Source: Microglena sp. YARC (lineage: Eukaryota > Chlorophyta > Chlorophyceae > Chlamydomonadales > Chlamydomonadaceae). Taken from it: a stretch of 64,000 bases of DNA. Below, one piece after another: positions 39,542 to 48,430 of this stretch. A program made the translations under genes and the position numbers. The notes beneath the pieces were generated by a model, which searched no databases, had not been told where the DNA came from, and was given only the letters and a program-made list of their open reading frames with translations. The stretch covers positions 5,692,333-5,756,332 of the forward strand of contig CM039464.1 of the NCBI GenBank assembly GCA_022414725.1. The letters are read 5' to 3'. Each line of letters starts with the position of its first letter. Position 1 is the stretch's first letter.

Positions 39542-40063
39542 CTAGTCGACCGTAACCTGTTCGCCCTCGAGTGTGCTGACCATGGTGACGTAATGCATGA
39601 AGCCCGTCAGGTTGGCGTTGGGGGGTAGAACCACCCCGTCCTCCTCGAGTTTCCAGATGCAGCCGTCGCGTAGCACGTATGGCCGGCGCATGGCCACCAG
39701 CGCCGTTGGGTCTCTTGCAGGAGGCTGGCGATCCACCTTCTGTATAAGTGCACCCCCCGATGGCGAGAAGAGCACGCCTAACACGACAGTGGCACCCATA
39801 AGCACGTGCTTCCGGTCGAAGAAATACAGGGCCTCGTGCGCTGCGCGCCCGCCTCTCCCAGGCTCCACTTACTCCCAGCCTCTACGGCCCGCAGCCTGGA
39901 TGTCATCGGCGATCTCTTAGCACGAAAGAGGTGGGCTTAAAGGATCTATGTCAATGTCTTCTCGCGGCAAAAGGCACTTTCTGAGTAGCCCGAGTAGAGT
40001 GTCATGCTCATCCACTTCGGTCAGCGCACGGTCCACGTCAGTCTGGATCTGATTACACGTCAT
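39542..40063 (-). pseudogene. G+C-rich hypothetical gene with two in-frame TAA
   Basis: One frame of 174 codons starts at ATG 40063 (MTCNQIQTDVDRALTEVDEH). It is interrupted by TAA at 39917-39919 and 39869-39871, then runs open to 39542 (ALYFFDRKHVLMGATVVLG, PPNANLTGFMHYVTMVSTLE). The composition (about 60 percent G+C) is unlike its neighbours, which suggests a recent foreign origin. The TTTAAGCCC motif at 39932-39942 lies inside, so the part from 39868 down may instead be the real gene with a promoter there; a GTG is its only nearby start. No family recognised. Confidence 0.4.
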
Positions 40064-40210
40064 CCTAAAATAAAGATACGTTTATTAGCTCCGGTTCATA
40101 CGCAACAACACCTGTGCGTTTGTATAACTGGGATTCCCTGTTTTTTTAAGTGTCCGCCAACCTATATATCGTAAATTACCCATATAAAAGGTAAATATCA
40201 ATAATGGATA

Positions 40211-40789
40211 ATGGATACTTTAGGCATAAAGAAAATATCTTCACAAGAGCAGTATGTATTGTTTGGTATATACTTTAGTAAAAGAATGGATTCGATGCCG
40301 GGTAACAATACAATGAAATGTTTGTATTTCCCAACGCTAGAAATGGCGAAAGATGTTTATATTACTTTACAATATTTTATGTCTAATTGGGATAGAGGAT
40401 ATAATGGCGGAGAATTAAGAAGTGGACTCCGAGGATGGGGTCAAGAAATAGTGGGAGAGGTACCGTATGGAGCGATTGACACAATTATTTTTACACAAAT
40501 TAATGATGAACAATTGTTGAGTAATCAAGGATATATGATGAATATTCGTAATTTTGTTGACCGGTCTAAACAATTGATGAATCATCGTTGCAATTTAAGA
40601 ATTAAACCCATACCTAAATACTTTTATGATGAACATTTGTTGCCAGTACTCAGAATTACTGGATTTTTACCCAGAATAAAAAGAACGAAATTAACATTCA
40701 ATCTTTTTGCATATGATTATATTGAAACAGATGAGAAAACTGTGAGAGAAATGGGATTGGTTTTATCAGAAACCCATGTATTTGCGTAG
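40211..40789 (+). CDS. Hypothetical protein, 192 aa
   Basis: Intact frame with ATG 40211. It contains YVLFGIYFSKRMDSMPGNNT, a Gly-rich stretch (GYNGGELRSGLRGWGQEI) and a predicted beta-rich end (RTKLTFNLFAYDYIETDE). Base composition is A/T-rich, unlike the gene to its left. No family recognised. Confidence 0.55.
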   Translation: MDTLGIKKISSQEQYVLFGIYFSKRMDSMPGNNTMKCLYFPTLEMAKDVYITLQYFMSNWDRGYNGGELRSGLRGWGQEIVGEVPYGAIDTIIFTQINDEQLLSNQGYMMNIRNFVDRSKQLMNHRCNLRIKPIPKYFYDEHLLPVLRITGFLPRIKRTKLTFNLFAYDYIETDEKTVREMGLVLSETHVFA

Positions 40790-40813
40790 CTGCATCTGAG
40801 ATTCCATCACATC

Positions 40814-41083
40814 TCAATACACTACTGTATCGCCGCAAACGAAACTGAATGGTGGCAACTCGTCTCGCGGCACATTGAAATCTTCCATCATACATGCTAC
40901 TATCTTATCCGCTAGGGGGATCTGCGTTGCCACCCCGTTGTTGCGTTTGCACATTTCACGATGCATTTTCCAATCTGCGTTTTGACACCTGGTACTGTAG
41001 TATGTTGCACATTTACAACCCGAGCATTTTTTCATAGTCCTGTTTATTGTGCCACAATTCTGGCATTCTTTAAAGATGGCCAT
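40814..41083 (-). CDS. MYND-type zinc finger protein, short
   Basis: The first half is a MYND finger: CQNCGTINRTMKKCSGCKCA, then YYSTRCQNADWKMHREMC. The second half (VPRDELPPFSFVCGD) matches the paralogue next door but ends early (TVVY), so the C-terminal Cys-rich part is lost. ATG 41083 (MAIFKECQ) is chosen because the finger starts there; a longer frame exists upstream. MYND fingers bind proline-rich peptides. Confidence 0.75.
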   Translation of the reverse strand: MAIFKECQNCGTINRTMKKCSGCKCATYYSTRCQNADWKMHREMCKRNNGVATQIPLADKIVACMMEDFNVPRDELPPFSFVCGDTVVY

Positions 41084-41184
41084 TGTTAACTTCAAGTGTT
41101 GAGCCATGCCATTTGAATGGTATATATATGAATTCACATTTCATCTTTTTACATGCATCAAACTTTTTATATGATAAATTATCA

Positions 41185-41583
41185 TCATTGCATATTGTGT
41201 TGAATGTCTATGCAATCAATACATACAATACATCCACCGCCGCGTACTAGTTTACATCCTTCTTCGTTATCTCCGCAAATGAAACAAAATGGTGGTAATT
41301 CGTTACGTGGCAGACTAAGTCTTTTCATCAGAATTGCTGCAGCCGCTTCTGTATTCTGGGTCCGTGATGACAAATCTGTTTCGGGAATGGGTACCATAGA
41401 CAAACATGGTAAGCGCTCAACACCGGCACTGCGTTTATTACATATTCCACGATGGGTTTTCCAATCTGCATTTTGACACACGGGGTTGCAATACGCTGCA
41501 CAGGTACAACCCGAGCATGCTTTCATAGTCCTGTTTATTGTGCCACAATTTTGGCATTCTTTCAGAGCTTTAATGGCGGACAT
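41185..41583 (-). CDS. MYND-type zinc finger protein
   Basis: This 132-residue tandem paralogue has the MYND motif (CQNCGTINRTMKACSGCTCA, YCNPVCQNADWKTHRGIC). A second Cys cluster follows at the end (CFICGDNEEGCKLVRGGG, CIVCIDC). The two genes are head-to-tail, about 100 bases apart, and arose by duplication. The second cluster could be another small zinc site. Confidence 0.8.
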   Translation of the reverse strand: MSAIKALKECQNCGTINRTMKACSGCTCAAYCNPVCQNADWKTHRGICNKRSAGVERLPCLSMVPIPETDLSSRTQNTEAAAAILMKRLSLPRNELPPFCFICGDNEEGCKLVRGGGCIVCIDCIDIQHNMQ

Positions 41584-41661
41584 TGTTAAAATTCAAGTGT
41601 TGAGCTATGCCGGTAGAATGATATACATTATTTCATAATTCATTTTTTTATATGATTCAGG

Positions 41662-42081
41662 GGGTAGAACAGTTACTCGGTTTCCTGTCATTTCTTTTTA
41701 AATACTAATATATTTAATAAACAAATGATTTAAAAGTTAACCGTGTTAATATGTTAACAAGCAAACAAATGTAAGATAGCATGTTAGAGAAGAAGTTACA
41801 TTGTTTACAAATGGAAAACTATTCATCATGTATTGGAACATTGTATTTTTACAATGATATCGATAACCAAGATATTTCCAAAGGAAACAAATGAATTGAA
41901 GTTTTACATGTTGAATACATAATGTGATTCTAAAACATATTAAATGATAAGATTTTTATCGTAATCTTATCATTACCCGTCTTCGCCTGAGGCAGTAGCA
42001 GAACCGGTTTTCCTAATAACAATTCTACGACCCTTCAGAATTATTAGAGAATATAATGGAATAACAGGGTTTTCAGAGCGG
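41662..42081 (+). mobile_element. 420-bp deletion derivative of the Fanzor/IS607 element (A)
   Basis: The left edge GGGTAGAACAGTTACTCGG and the right edge CAGGGTTTTCAGAGCGG are those of the family. The interior holds pieces of the tnpB 3' half with large deletions (compare 37631-37790), then the full conserved right end with the hairpin. It codes for nothing. It is nearly identical to the copy at 45448-45867, so both moved recently or one was copied from the other. Confidence 0.8.
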
Positions 42082-42168
42082 GATAAAGAAAACTAAAGAA
42101 GTTAAATAAAAAATTTAACCCTGCATGTAAAGACATATAAATACACGTATTCAACAACAATTACATCC

Positions 42169-43674
42169 ATGTCATCAATAGCATTTACCGAGTATGTAAC
42201 CGTTGATGGACCATGCGATATACTCCCTATAGTTACAGAGTTAGTGAGCAAGAGTGACCCCACGAAAGGCTTGGATATTCAAATCAAGTACAATGGTATC
42301 CTAACGGACGCTCTGGATCAACTTGTCAGTGTCCACAAGGTCTTTCCAAAGGTCAGCATGATAGGAAACACGGTATCTAGTTTGGTCATACGCGGCCATC
42401 AATGGTTCAAAAACGTATCAATCGAAATAGGACGCGGTATGATTGGGTTTACCAAACTCAAGACGATGGCAGAATATGTTAGTTATACTTATAATATTGG
42501 CGAATTCACGGCCGATGAAAACGCGTCAAGATATAGTAAGCAATGCGCACGTGTGTTCAAACTGTATGCCGGAAACGCAATGCCTTGTGGGCAGCTAGTA
42601 AAAGACGTAGCGAAAATAAAACACGATAGCATTGTACAGATCAGGAAGTACATACTATCCGCCAATTGCCTACACAGCATGATCGGGGAAAGAGGGTTTC
42701 CCGTCATTAGTGCAGACGCCTCGTTCCAAAGCTATCAATGTCAACCGGTCAATGAGGATTATTTGTACATCGTGGACATATTTGGTTTCAATCCGATGTA
42801 TAACCAAGACCGCATGCTGATTTATGGTTTTGAATTGAAATACCTGGACATTGAACATTCCGTTGTTGCATATTTGCCTGACGTGTGTAAGAAATGTCCC
42901 GAATTGGCAAATATGCTTCATGGGGTATTCGTCATGTGTTTTTCTGATATATGCCCCAACAGACGAATGTCTAAAGAGGCAGTTGAGGCGTTCATGACTG
43001 AATTATGTTCCGTCTTTGGACAAAAACATGTGGCAAGCGCAGCAGATGCTCCCTTGTTTACCAGCAAAGAAGACGCAAAAGCGTACAGCGACATACATGG
43101 GACTGATGTTATGCACTTGTGTGCAAATGTTTATATAGTAGTAGACGTAGACAAAGGGTTCATGCCAATGCAGTTGGCTATTGATGGCTTAGTAAGGACA
43201 CAACTAATCGGTATGATTTTGGCACAAAATATGATGAATGAAAGGATAATGTCAACACTTCGTGTATTGGCTGTAGGGAACGATAGCATTTACGTGGACA
43301 AAGGAGGATTCCGCACGACAGACGTTATGAAGAATACTCCAGGGGAGCTACAGATTAAAACCTGTAGTTTTGTTCCCACTTGTGAAATTGCTAGACACAC
43401 AACTGACAAAAGCATGGTTTTTCAAAATGATACCGTTGTGTTCAAACAAAAGTGCAACGATATCATTGGGCGTTGCATATATAGACGACCGGAACGTGAA
43501 ATGATCCAGCAGGCTCCAGTAACCCGTGGTCCTACTGTCTACAACTTGTGGATAAGGGAGAAGATGGCTGAGCTCAGGAGCAATGGTATGACCCCCAAAG
43601 AACGCTTTGCCGAGTGCATAAGGACGTGGAACGATAACAAGAAGAGGTTGGCTGAAGCAGCCGCTGCAGAATGA
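42169..43674 (+). CDS. Hypothetical protein with HMG/YABBY-like C-terminus, 501 aa
   Basis: This is the longest intact unknown gene here. Most of the sequence is unfamiliar (VIRGHQWFKNVSIEIGRGMI, YLYIVDIFGFNPMYNQDRML, CPNRRMSKEAVEAFM). The last 45 residues (TVYNLWIREKMAELRS, MTPKERFAECIRTWNDNKKR) fit the HMG/YABBY-like DNA-binding segment seen in several giant virus proteins. The length and late position of that domain suggest a virion or chromatin-like DNA-binding protein, as an inference. ATG 42169 follows a TATA-like stretch. Confidence 0.6.
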   Translation: MSSIAFTEYVTVDGPCDILPIVTELVSKSDPTKGLDIQIKYNGILTDALDQLVSVHKVFPKVSMIGNTVSSLVIRGHQWFKNVSIEIGRGMIGFTKLKTMAEYVSYTYNIGEFTADENASRYSKQCARVFKLYAGNAMPCGQLVKDVAKIKHDSIVQIRKYILSANCLHSMIGERGFPVISADASFQSYQCQPVNEDYLYIVDIFGFNPMYNQDRMLIYGFELKYLDIEHSVVAYLPDVCKKCPELANMLHGVFVMCFSDICPNRRMSKEAVEAFMTELCSVFGQKHVASAADAPLFTSKEDAKAYSDIHGTDVMHLCANVYIVVDVDKGFMPMQLAIDGLVRTQLIGMILAQNMMNERIMSTLRVLAVGNDSIYVDKGGFRTTDVMKNTPGELQIKTCSFVPTCEIARHTTDKSMVFQNDTVVFKQKCNDIIGRCIYRRPEREMIQQAPVTRGPTVYNLWIREKMAELRSNGMTPKERFAECIRTWNDNKKRLAEAAAAE

Positions 43675-43735
43675 ACAATGTTACATGATGTTACGTTCTT
43701 AGTTGTAAAGGAGGGCTTAAAGGAAATAATAATAT

Positions 43736-44035
43736 TTACTTGTAAAAGCCGTGGACAAATCCCTTTTTGATACATTTACATGAAGACATGATCAACTCTT
43801 TCTGTAATAATGTACGCATACTTGAGTCCGACATAGAGCTAGAGCGTGTATATATTTTTACAATCTTGTTCATCAACAAATCACAATCCATCTTTTCAAA
43901 ATTCAAGTTTGTAAAGTTTCCAGATAATGAAGTTGATATTTGATGAAATAAAAACGTACAATTTCGCATTGAGAGTCTAACTTCTCCTGCGCAAAATAAA
44001 AGTGTTCCACTGGAAGCAATAAATCCTTCACTCAC
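43736..44035 (-). CDS. Hypothetical protein, 99 aa
   Basis: MSEGFIASSGTLLFCAGEVR begins a small protein of beta-like then helical sequence (MRTLLQKELIMSSCKCIKKG). It is convergent with the 42169 gene. AGGGCTTAAAGGAAAT lies between them. No family. Confidence 0.45.
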   Translation of the reverse strand: MSEGFIASSGTLLFCAGEVRLSMRNCTFLFHQISTSLSGNFTNLNFEKMDCDLLMNKIVKIYTRSSSMSDSSMRTLLQKELIMSSCKCIKKGFVHGFYK

Positions 44036-44162
44036 AGTGATAATCTTTATATACTTAGAAAGACGTCTTATATGGTCGTATGCAGCTAATGCATATATTA
44101 TTTTTTATTATTTATTTATTTAAAGTATATCTTTTATATTCCTTGTCGCTTTTTCCGCCAAC

Positions 44163-44190
44163 TAAAAAAATTGAAACACAAATAAAAAAC
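44163..44190 (+). promoter_or_regulatory. Early-type promoter block
   Basis: AAAAAAATTGAAACACAAAT then AAAAAACC, 56-83 bases before ATG 44246; a variant of the block at 27460. Confidence 0.65.
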
Positions 44191-44245
44191 CACCGACTAT
44201 TAACAAACAATACAACAACTACAAACGATTACATCAGAGAAGATA

Positions 44246-44662
44246 ATGGCCACTGCCGACGAGTTGAGTTGCTGCAGCACTGTCAATGCTTGCGCACTGC
44301 TGTCACTTGATGCTCTCTGTTGCATCCCGTGTTGCATGTGCTGCGGTGGCTGCTGTGGCAAGTACGACACATGCGTTGCAAGCGCGTTCGATGACTTGAA
44401 GAGCAAGCCGGGTCAAGAAAGGTTGGGAACAGTGTGCATGGTGCAATGCATAGCCGCGATGTTTCTGCCATTCACATTTTGCGGATGCTGTTGGGCATGC
44501 TGTGGCACTTGCACATCATGTGCTAGCGGAGTCATCAAGCTTGCGAAGAACAACAGCGCTGCCCCGGTTACACCAACCGATGCAGTCATCACACCGCCGC
44601 CAAAACAGACGTTTGAAAGGGAGCTTAACGACTTTGCCACCGATTTCTTGAACGACAAGTAA
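44246..44662 (+). CDS. Cys-rich small protein, 138 aa
   Basis: The N-terminal half has Cys clusters (LCCIPCCMCCGGCCGKYDTC) and a second group in a hydrophobic segment (PFTFCGCCWACCGTCTSCAS). The tail is Pro/Thr-rich and ends ERELNDFATDFLNDK. The Cys groups and two hydrophobic stretches recall PLAC8-like or palmitoylated membrane proteins, but I cannot assign it. It has a promoter block upstream and a hairpin downstream and is richer in G+C than its surroundings. A truncated paralogue lies at 34489-34680. Confidence 0.65.
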   Translation: MATADELSCCSTVNACALLSLDALCCIPCCMCCGGCCGKYDTCVASAFDDLKSKPGQERLGTVCMVQCIAAMFLPFTFCGCCWACCGTCTSCASGVIKLAKNNSAAPVTPTDAVITPPPKQTFERELNDFATDFLNDK

Positions 44663-44691
44663 TCGGTGGGCCATTGTAAAAAACAAAAAAA

Positions 44692-44718
44692 GAAAAAAAG
44701 AAGAAAAACTTCTTTTTT
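44692..44718 (+). terminator. A/T hairpin after Cys-rich gene
   Basis: AAAAAAAGAAGaaaaaCTTCTTTTTT is a perfect 10-bp stem about 30 bases after the stop. Confidence 0.65.
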
Positions 44719-44791
44719 CTAGACAGAGTTAGCCATCAACAACGTTTAGGTTCTTAAAGGGTTTTTTGATAACTTGTAAACGAACAATTTG

Positions 44792-44919
44792 TTGAGGATG
44801 ATGTGTGTATTTTCAAATCACGTAGTCTTCGTAAATGTATGCTTTTATACACTTTTGAAGTAAAATATTTTTTTTTAGGTGTCTTATTGTTTTTGCAAGG
44901 GTGTGTGTTCGTTCGCATG
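44792..44919. repeat. Dispersed 128-bp repeat, copy 2
   Basis: About 96 percent identical to 35308-35437. Its flanks differ from those of copy 1. Confidence 0.8.
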
Positions 44920-45159
44920 AAGCCCAAAGTTAAGTTGAAATTGTTTATTATTACATTAAATACAAATCTCTCATGTATATACAAGTTTTGTATCGAATCC
45001 GGTGATGTATAATTGTCAACTGTGTTATCCAAAAAAAATCCAATGTATTTTAACATAATGGTACCGTGAACGCAATGGAACACTTAGAAGTTATTTAAGT
45101 GGTCCATTTAATACTTTGTCTCAAACGGTCTGACGCCTTTAGATGTATTGGTGGTACCG
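44920..45159. other. Intergenic
   Basis: No gene seen; a minus frame covering 44754-45083 joins the repeat with A/T-rich sequence and is not convincing. Confidence 0.4.
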
Positions 45160-45447
45160 AATCACTATGAACATATCGTCACGCAAATATAAGTATCGGA
45201 GGAACTCCATCATATGATATATGAACTCCATCATATAATATATGAACATATCATCACGCAATGGAATATATGAACTCCATGGAATATATGAAACTCATGG
45301 AATATATGAACTCATCATATAATATATGAACATATCGTCACGCAAATATAAGTATCGGAGGAACTCAATCATACACACATGGATCATTCCTCATACGCCA
45401 TATGAACGTATCGTCACGCAAATATAAGTTGTCAGACTCGTCAACCA
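45160..45447 (-). pseudogene. D5 helicase relic, part 1, with internal small repeats
   Basis: The word ATATCGTCACGCAAATATAA and the segment ending at GTCAGACTCGTCAACCA correspond to 553-645 of the D5 gene. They are shuffled and repeated several times with ATATATGAACTCCATCATAT. The relic is cut at 45448 by the 420-bp element and resumes at 45868. Confidence 0.7.
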
Positions 45448-45867
45448 CCGCTCTGAAAACCCTGTTATTCCATTATATTCTCTAATAATTCTGAAGGGTC
45501 GTAGAATTGTTATTAGGAAAACCGGTTCTGCTACCGCCTCAGGCGAAGACGGGTAATGATAAGATTACGATAAAAATCTTATCATTTAATATGTTTTAGA
45601 ATCACATTATGTATTCAACATGTAAAACTTCAATTCATTTGTTTCCTTTGGAAATATCTTGGTTATCGATATCATTGTAAAAATACAATGTTCCAATACA
45701 TGATGAATAGTTTTCCATTTGTAAACAATGTAACTTCTTCTCTAACATACTATCTTACATTTGTTTGCTTGTTAACATATTAACACGGTTAACTTTTAAA
45801 TCATTTGTTTATTAAATATATAAGTATTTAAAAAGAAATAACAGGAAACCGAGTAACTGTTCTACCC
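45448..45867 (-). mobile_element. 420-bp deletion derivative of the Fanzor/IS607 element (B)
   Basis: Same structure as the copy at 41662, in inverse orientation. Because it sits inside a D5 relic whose uninterrupted form is at 620-660, its edges can be read: ...GTCAACCA / CCGCTCTG ... GTTCTACC / CTCTTTTGTGACAAACTG. No target duplication is visible, as expected for serine recombinases. Confidence 0.85.
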
Positions 45868-46090
45868 TCTTTTGTGACAAACTGGGACATGTTATCCATC
45901 TTTCTGATCACAAAGACTTGTTGACTGCAAGCTACTCGTCTTCTGCGGGCGGGCTTTATATGGATCATAGCGTATAAAATAGCAATGATGCGACACGTAA
46001 AAGGTAGCAAAGCACATAAACGATTGATGTCCAATGATAATGCGTTCCCGATGATAAGATACTTAAATTTCACGCTCAACATAAACACAA
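45868..46090 (-). pseudogene. D5 helicase relic, part 2
   Basis: The minus strand has RKMDNMSQFVTKE, matching RKIDYMSQFVTKD of the D5 gene. The similarity is lost beyond about 45910; the rest of the frame up to 46088 looks unrelated. Confidence 0.65.
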
Positions 46091-46105
46091 CTACATTGGT
46101 CTTGT

Positions 46106-46918
46106 CTACAAATCAAACATAGAGTTCAATCTCTCCTCCCAATCGTCATCAGAATAACTTAGGCTAAGTAACAAATCATCCACATCATCGATATCACCAT
46201 GACGAACACCTCCATCATCCATCTCTTCTGCCTCCTCACCATACTGCATGTGTGCAATCTCACCAGCCTCTACCTCCTCACCTACACCTCCACCATCCAT
46301 CTCTTCTGCCTCCTCACCAGACTGCATGTGTGCAATCTCACCAGCCTCTACCTCCTCACCTACACCTCCACCATCCATATCTTCTACCTCCTCACCAGAC
46401 TGCATGTGTGCAATCTCACCAGTCTCTACCTCCTCACATACACCTCCACCATCCATCTCTTCTGCCTCCTCACCTACACCTCCACCATCCATCTCTTCTA
46501 CCTCCTCACCAGACTGCATGTGTGCAATCTCACCAGCCTCTACCTCATCACCTACACCTCCACCATCCATCTCTTCTGCCTCCTCACCAGACTGCATGTG
46601 TGCAATCTCACCAGCCTCTACCTCCTCACCTACACCTCCACCATCCATCTCTTCTGCCTCCTCACCTACACCTCCACCATCCATCTCTTCTACCTCCTCA
46701 CCAGACTGCATGTGTGCAATCTCACCAGCCTCTACCTCCTCACCTACACCTCCACCATCCATCTCTTCTACCTCCTCACCAGACTGCATGTGTGCAATCT
46801 CACCAGCCTCTACCTCCTCACCTACACCTCCATCATCCATCTCTTCTGCCTCCTCACCAGACTGTATGTGAACAATCTCACCAGCCTCTACATCCTCACC
46901 TACACCTCCACCATCCAT
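46106..46918 (-). CDS. Acidic tandem-repeat protein segment
   Basis: The 270-residue frame is about ten repeats of 24-25 residues (EVEAGEIAHMQSGEEVEEMD then GGGVGE), some shortened to GGGVGEEAEEMD, with a non-repeat acidic tail (DDVDDLLLSLSYSDDDWEE). It lies in the same frame as the 46952-48430 gene, with one TAG at 46952-46954 and 11 open codons between them. It is therefore probably the C-terminal half of a single protein of about 775 residues that is now separated, or read through. Confidence 0.6.
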   Translation of the reverse strand: MDGGGVGEDVEAGEIVHIQSGEEAEEMDDGGVGEEVEAGEIAHMQSGEEVEEMDGGGVGEEVEAGEIAHMQSGEEVEEMDGGGVGEEAEEMDGGGVGEEVEAGEIAHMQSGEEAEEMDGGGVGDEVEAGEIAHMQSGEEVEEMDGGGVGEEAEEMDGGGVCEEVETGEIAHMQSGEEVEDMDGGGVGEEVEAGEIAHMQSGEEAEEMDGGGVGEEVEAGEIAHMQYGEEAEEMDDGGVRHGDIDDVDDLLLSLSYSDDDWEERLNSMFDL

Positions 46919-46951
46919 CTCTTCTAACTCAGCTACCTCACCATCTTTTCT

Positions 46952-48430
46952 CTACTCCTTGTTCATCTTCTTCTGAATGGCGCAGCTACCGCGAAGGACA
47001 GCGATCCGTTTATCCGACAATGTGTCCATATAACCTTTTGAGCCAAACAATCTCTTAGCGGGCGTCCCGTTTACCTCAGCGTTGTCGTACTCACTGCCAA
47101 ATATTTTTTTCAATGTACATGCAGTGAGCGTCTTCATTTGGGCAGGTCCAGTCTTTCTCTTCTTATCACACATGGTGCCGCTACACCCACCTTCGTTCTC
47201 ACTAGGTCGGTTACGTGTAACACGCATGTGGAACCTTCTGGCTAACCTTCCACTATTAGTGACTGGAGAAGTGGTGACGGGAGAGGGAAGACCATTGTCT
47301 ACCCCAACAGCAGTGGTGACGGGATAGGGAAGACCATTGTCTACCCCTACAGCAGTGGCTACGGGATAGGGAAGACCATTGTCTACCCCAACAGCAGTGG
47401 TGACGGGAGAGGGAAGACCATTGTCTACCCCAACAACAGTGGTGACGGGAGAGGGAGGACCATTGTCTACCCCAACAACAGTGGTGACGGGAGAGGGAGG
47501 ACCATTGTCTACCCCAACAGCAGTGGTGACGGGAGAGGGAAGGCCATTGTCTACCCCAACAGCAGTGGTGACGGGATAGGGAAGACCATTGTCTACCCCA
47601 ACAGCAGTGGCTACGGGATAGGGAAGACCATTGTCTACCCCAATAGCAGTGGTGACGGGAGAGGGAAGACCATTGTCTAACCCAACAACAGTGGTGACGG
47701 GAGAGGGAGGACCATTGTCTACCCCAACAGTTGTGGTGACGGGAGAGGGAAGGCCATTGTCTACCCCAACAGCAGTGGTGACGGGATAGGGAAGACCATT
47801 GTCTACCCCAACAGCAGTGGTGACGGGAGAGGGAGGACCATCGTATACTCTTACAGCAGTGGTGACGGGAGAGGGAGGACCATCGTATACTCCAACAGCA
47901 GTGGTGACGGGAGAGGGAGCAGCATTGGCGACCTCAAAAGCAGTGGCGATGGGAGATGGAGGACCATCTTCTACCTCAAAAGCAGTGGCGATGGGAGAGG
48001 GAGCAGCATTGGCGACCACAACAACATAGGCGGCGGGCGAGGGAGGACCATCATCTACCCCAGCAGCAGAGGCGGCTGGCGAGGGAGGACCATCGTCTAC
48101 CCCAGCAGCAGAGGCGGCTGGCGAGGGAGGACCATCGTCTACCCCAGCAGCAGAGGCGGCTGGAGAGAATAAAGAATCGAGTCGCATATTAACGCTGGCG
48201 AGGAAAGCAGACTCACCAGCGTTAAGGACATAGTCACCCATTGTCATTATGAGCAAGCGAACAGCTTTTTTTATATATTGATCTGTATGACCAATACATT
48301 GTGCATTTATCAACACACACAATGGCTTGAGTTGTGTTGATAAATGCTGGCCGTCAATGACACTCCTCAATGATCCTCGTACACTATCAAGTACTCCCTC
48401 AATAATTTCATCTTTGATAGTTTTCTGCAT
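46952..48430 (-). CDS. Pro/Val/Thr tandem-repeat protein
   Basis: A unique N-terminal domain (QKTIKDEIIEGVLDSVRGSL, CIGHTDQYIKKAVRLLIM) is followed by about 21 repeats of 14 residues (GVDNGLPSPVTTAV and variants such as GVDDGPPSPAASAA). A basic C-terminus follows (RLARRFHMRVTRNRPSENEG, KTLTACTLKKIFGSEYDNAE). I use the ATG at 48430 because the 28 codons before it belong to the 183-bp satellite. It ends with TAG 46952. The repeats vary in number by slippage. No function known. Confidence 0.6.
   Translation of the reverse strand: MQKTIKDEIIEGVLDSVRGSLRSVIDGQHLSTQLKPLCVLINAQCIGHTDQYIKKAVRLLIMTMGDYVLNAGESAFLASVNMRLDSLFSPAASAAGVDDGPPSPAASAAGVDDGPPSPAASAAGVDDGPPSPAAYVVVVANAAPSPIATAFEVEDGPPSPIATAFEVANAAPSPVTTAVGVYDGPPSPVTTAVRVYDGPPSPVTTAVGVDNGLPYPVTTAVGVDNGLPSPVTTTVGVDNGPPSPVTTVVGLDNGLPSPVTTAIGVDNGLPYPVATAVGVDNGLPYPVTTAVGVDNGLPSPVTTAVGVDNGPPSPVTTVVGVDNGPPSPVTTVVGVDNGLPSPVTTAVGVDNGLPYPVATAVGVDNGLPYPVTTAVGVDNGLPSPVTTSPVTNSGRLARRFHMRVTRNRPSENEGGCSGTMCDKKRKTGPAQMKTLTACTLKKIFGSEYDNAEVNGTPAKRLFGSKGYMDTLSDKRIAVLRGSCAIQKKMNKE

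Noticed and set aside
46199..47058. Pro/His/Ser-rich plus-strand frames opposite the acidic repeats
   Set aside because: They are by-products of the repeat on the other strand; the minus frame has a unique C-terminal tail and shares its frame with the gene upstream.
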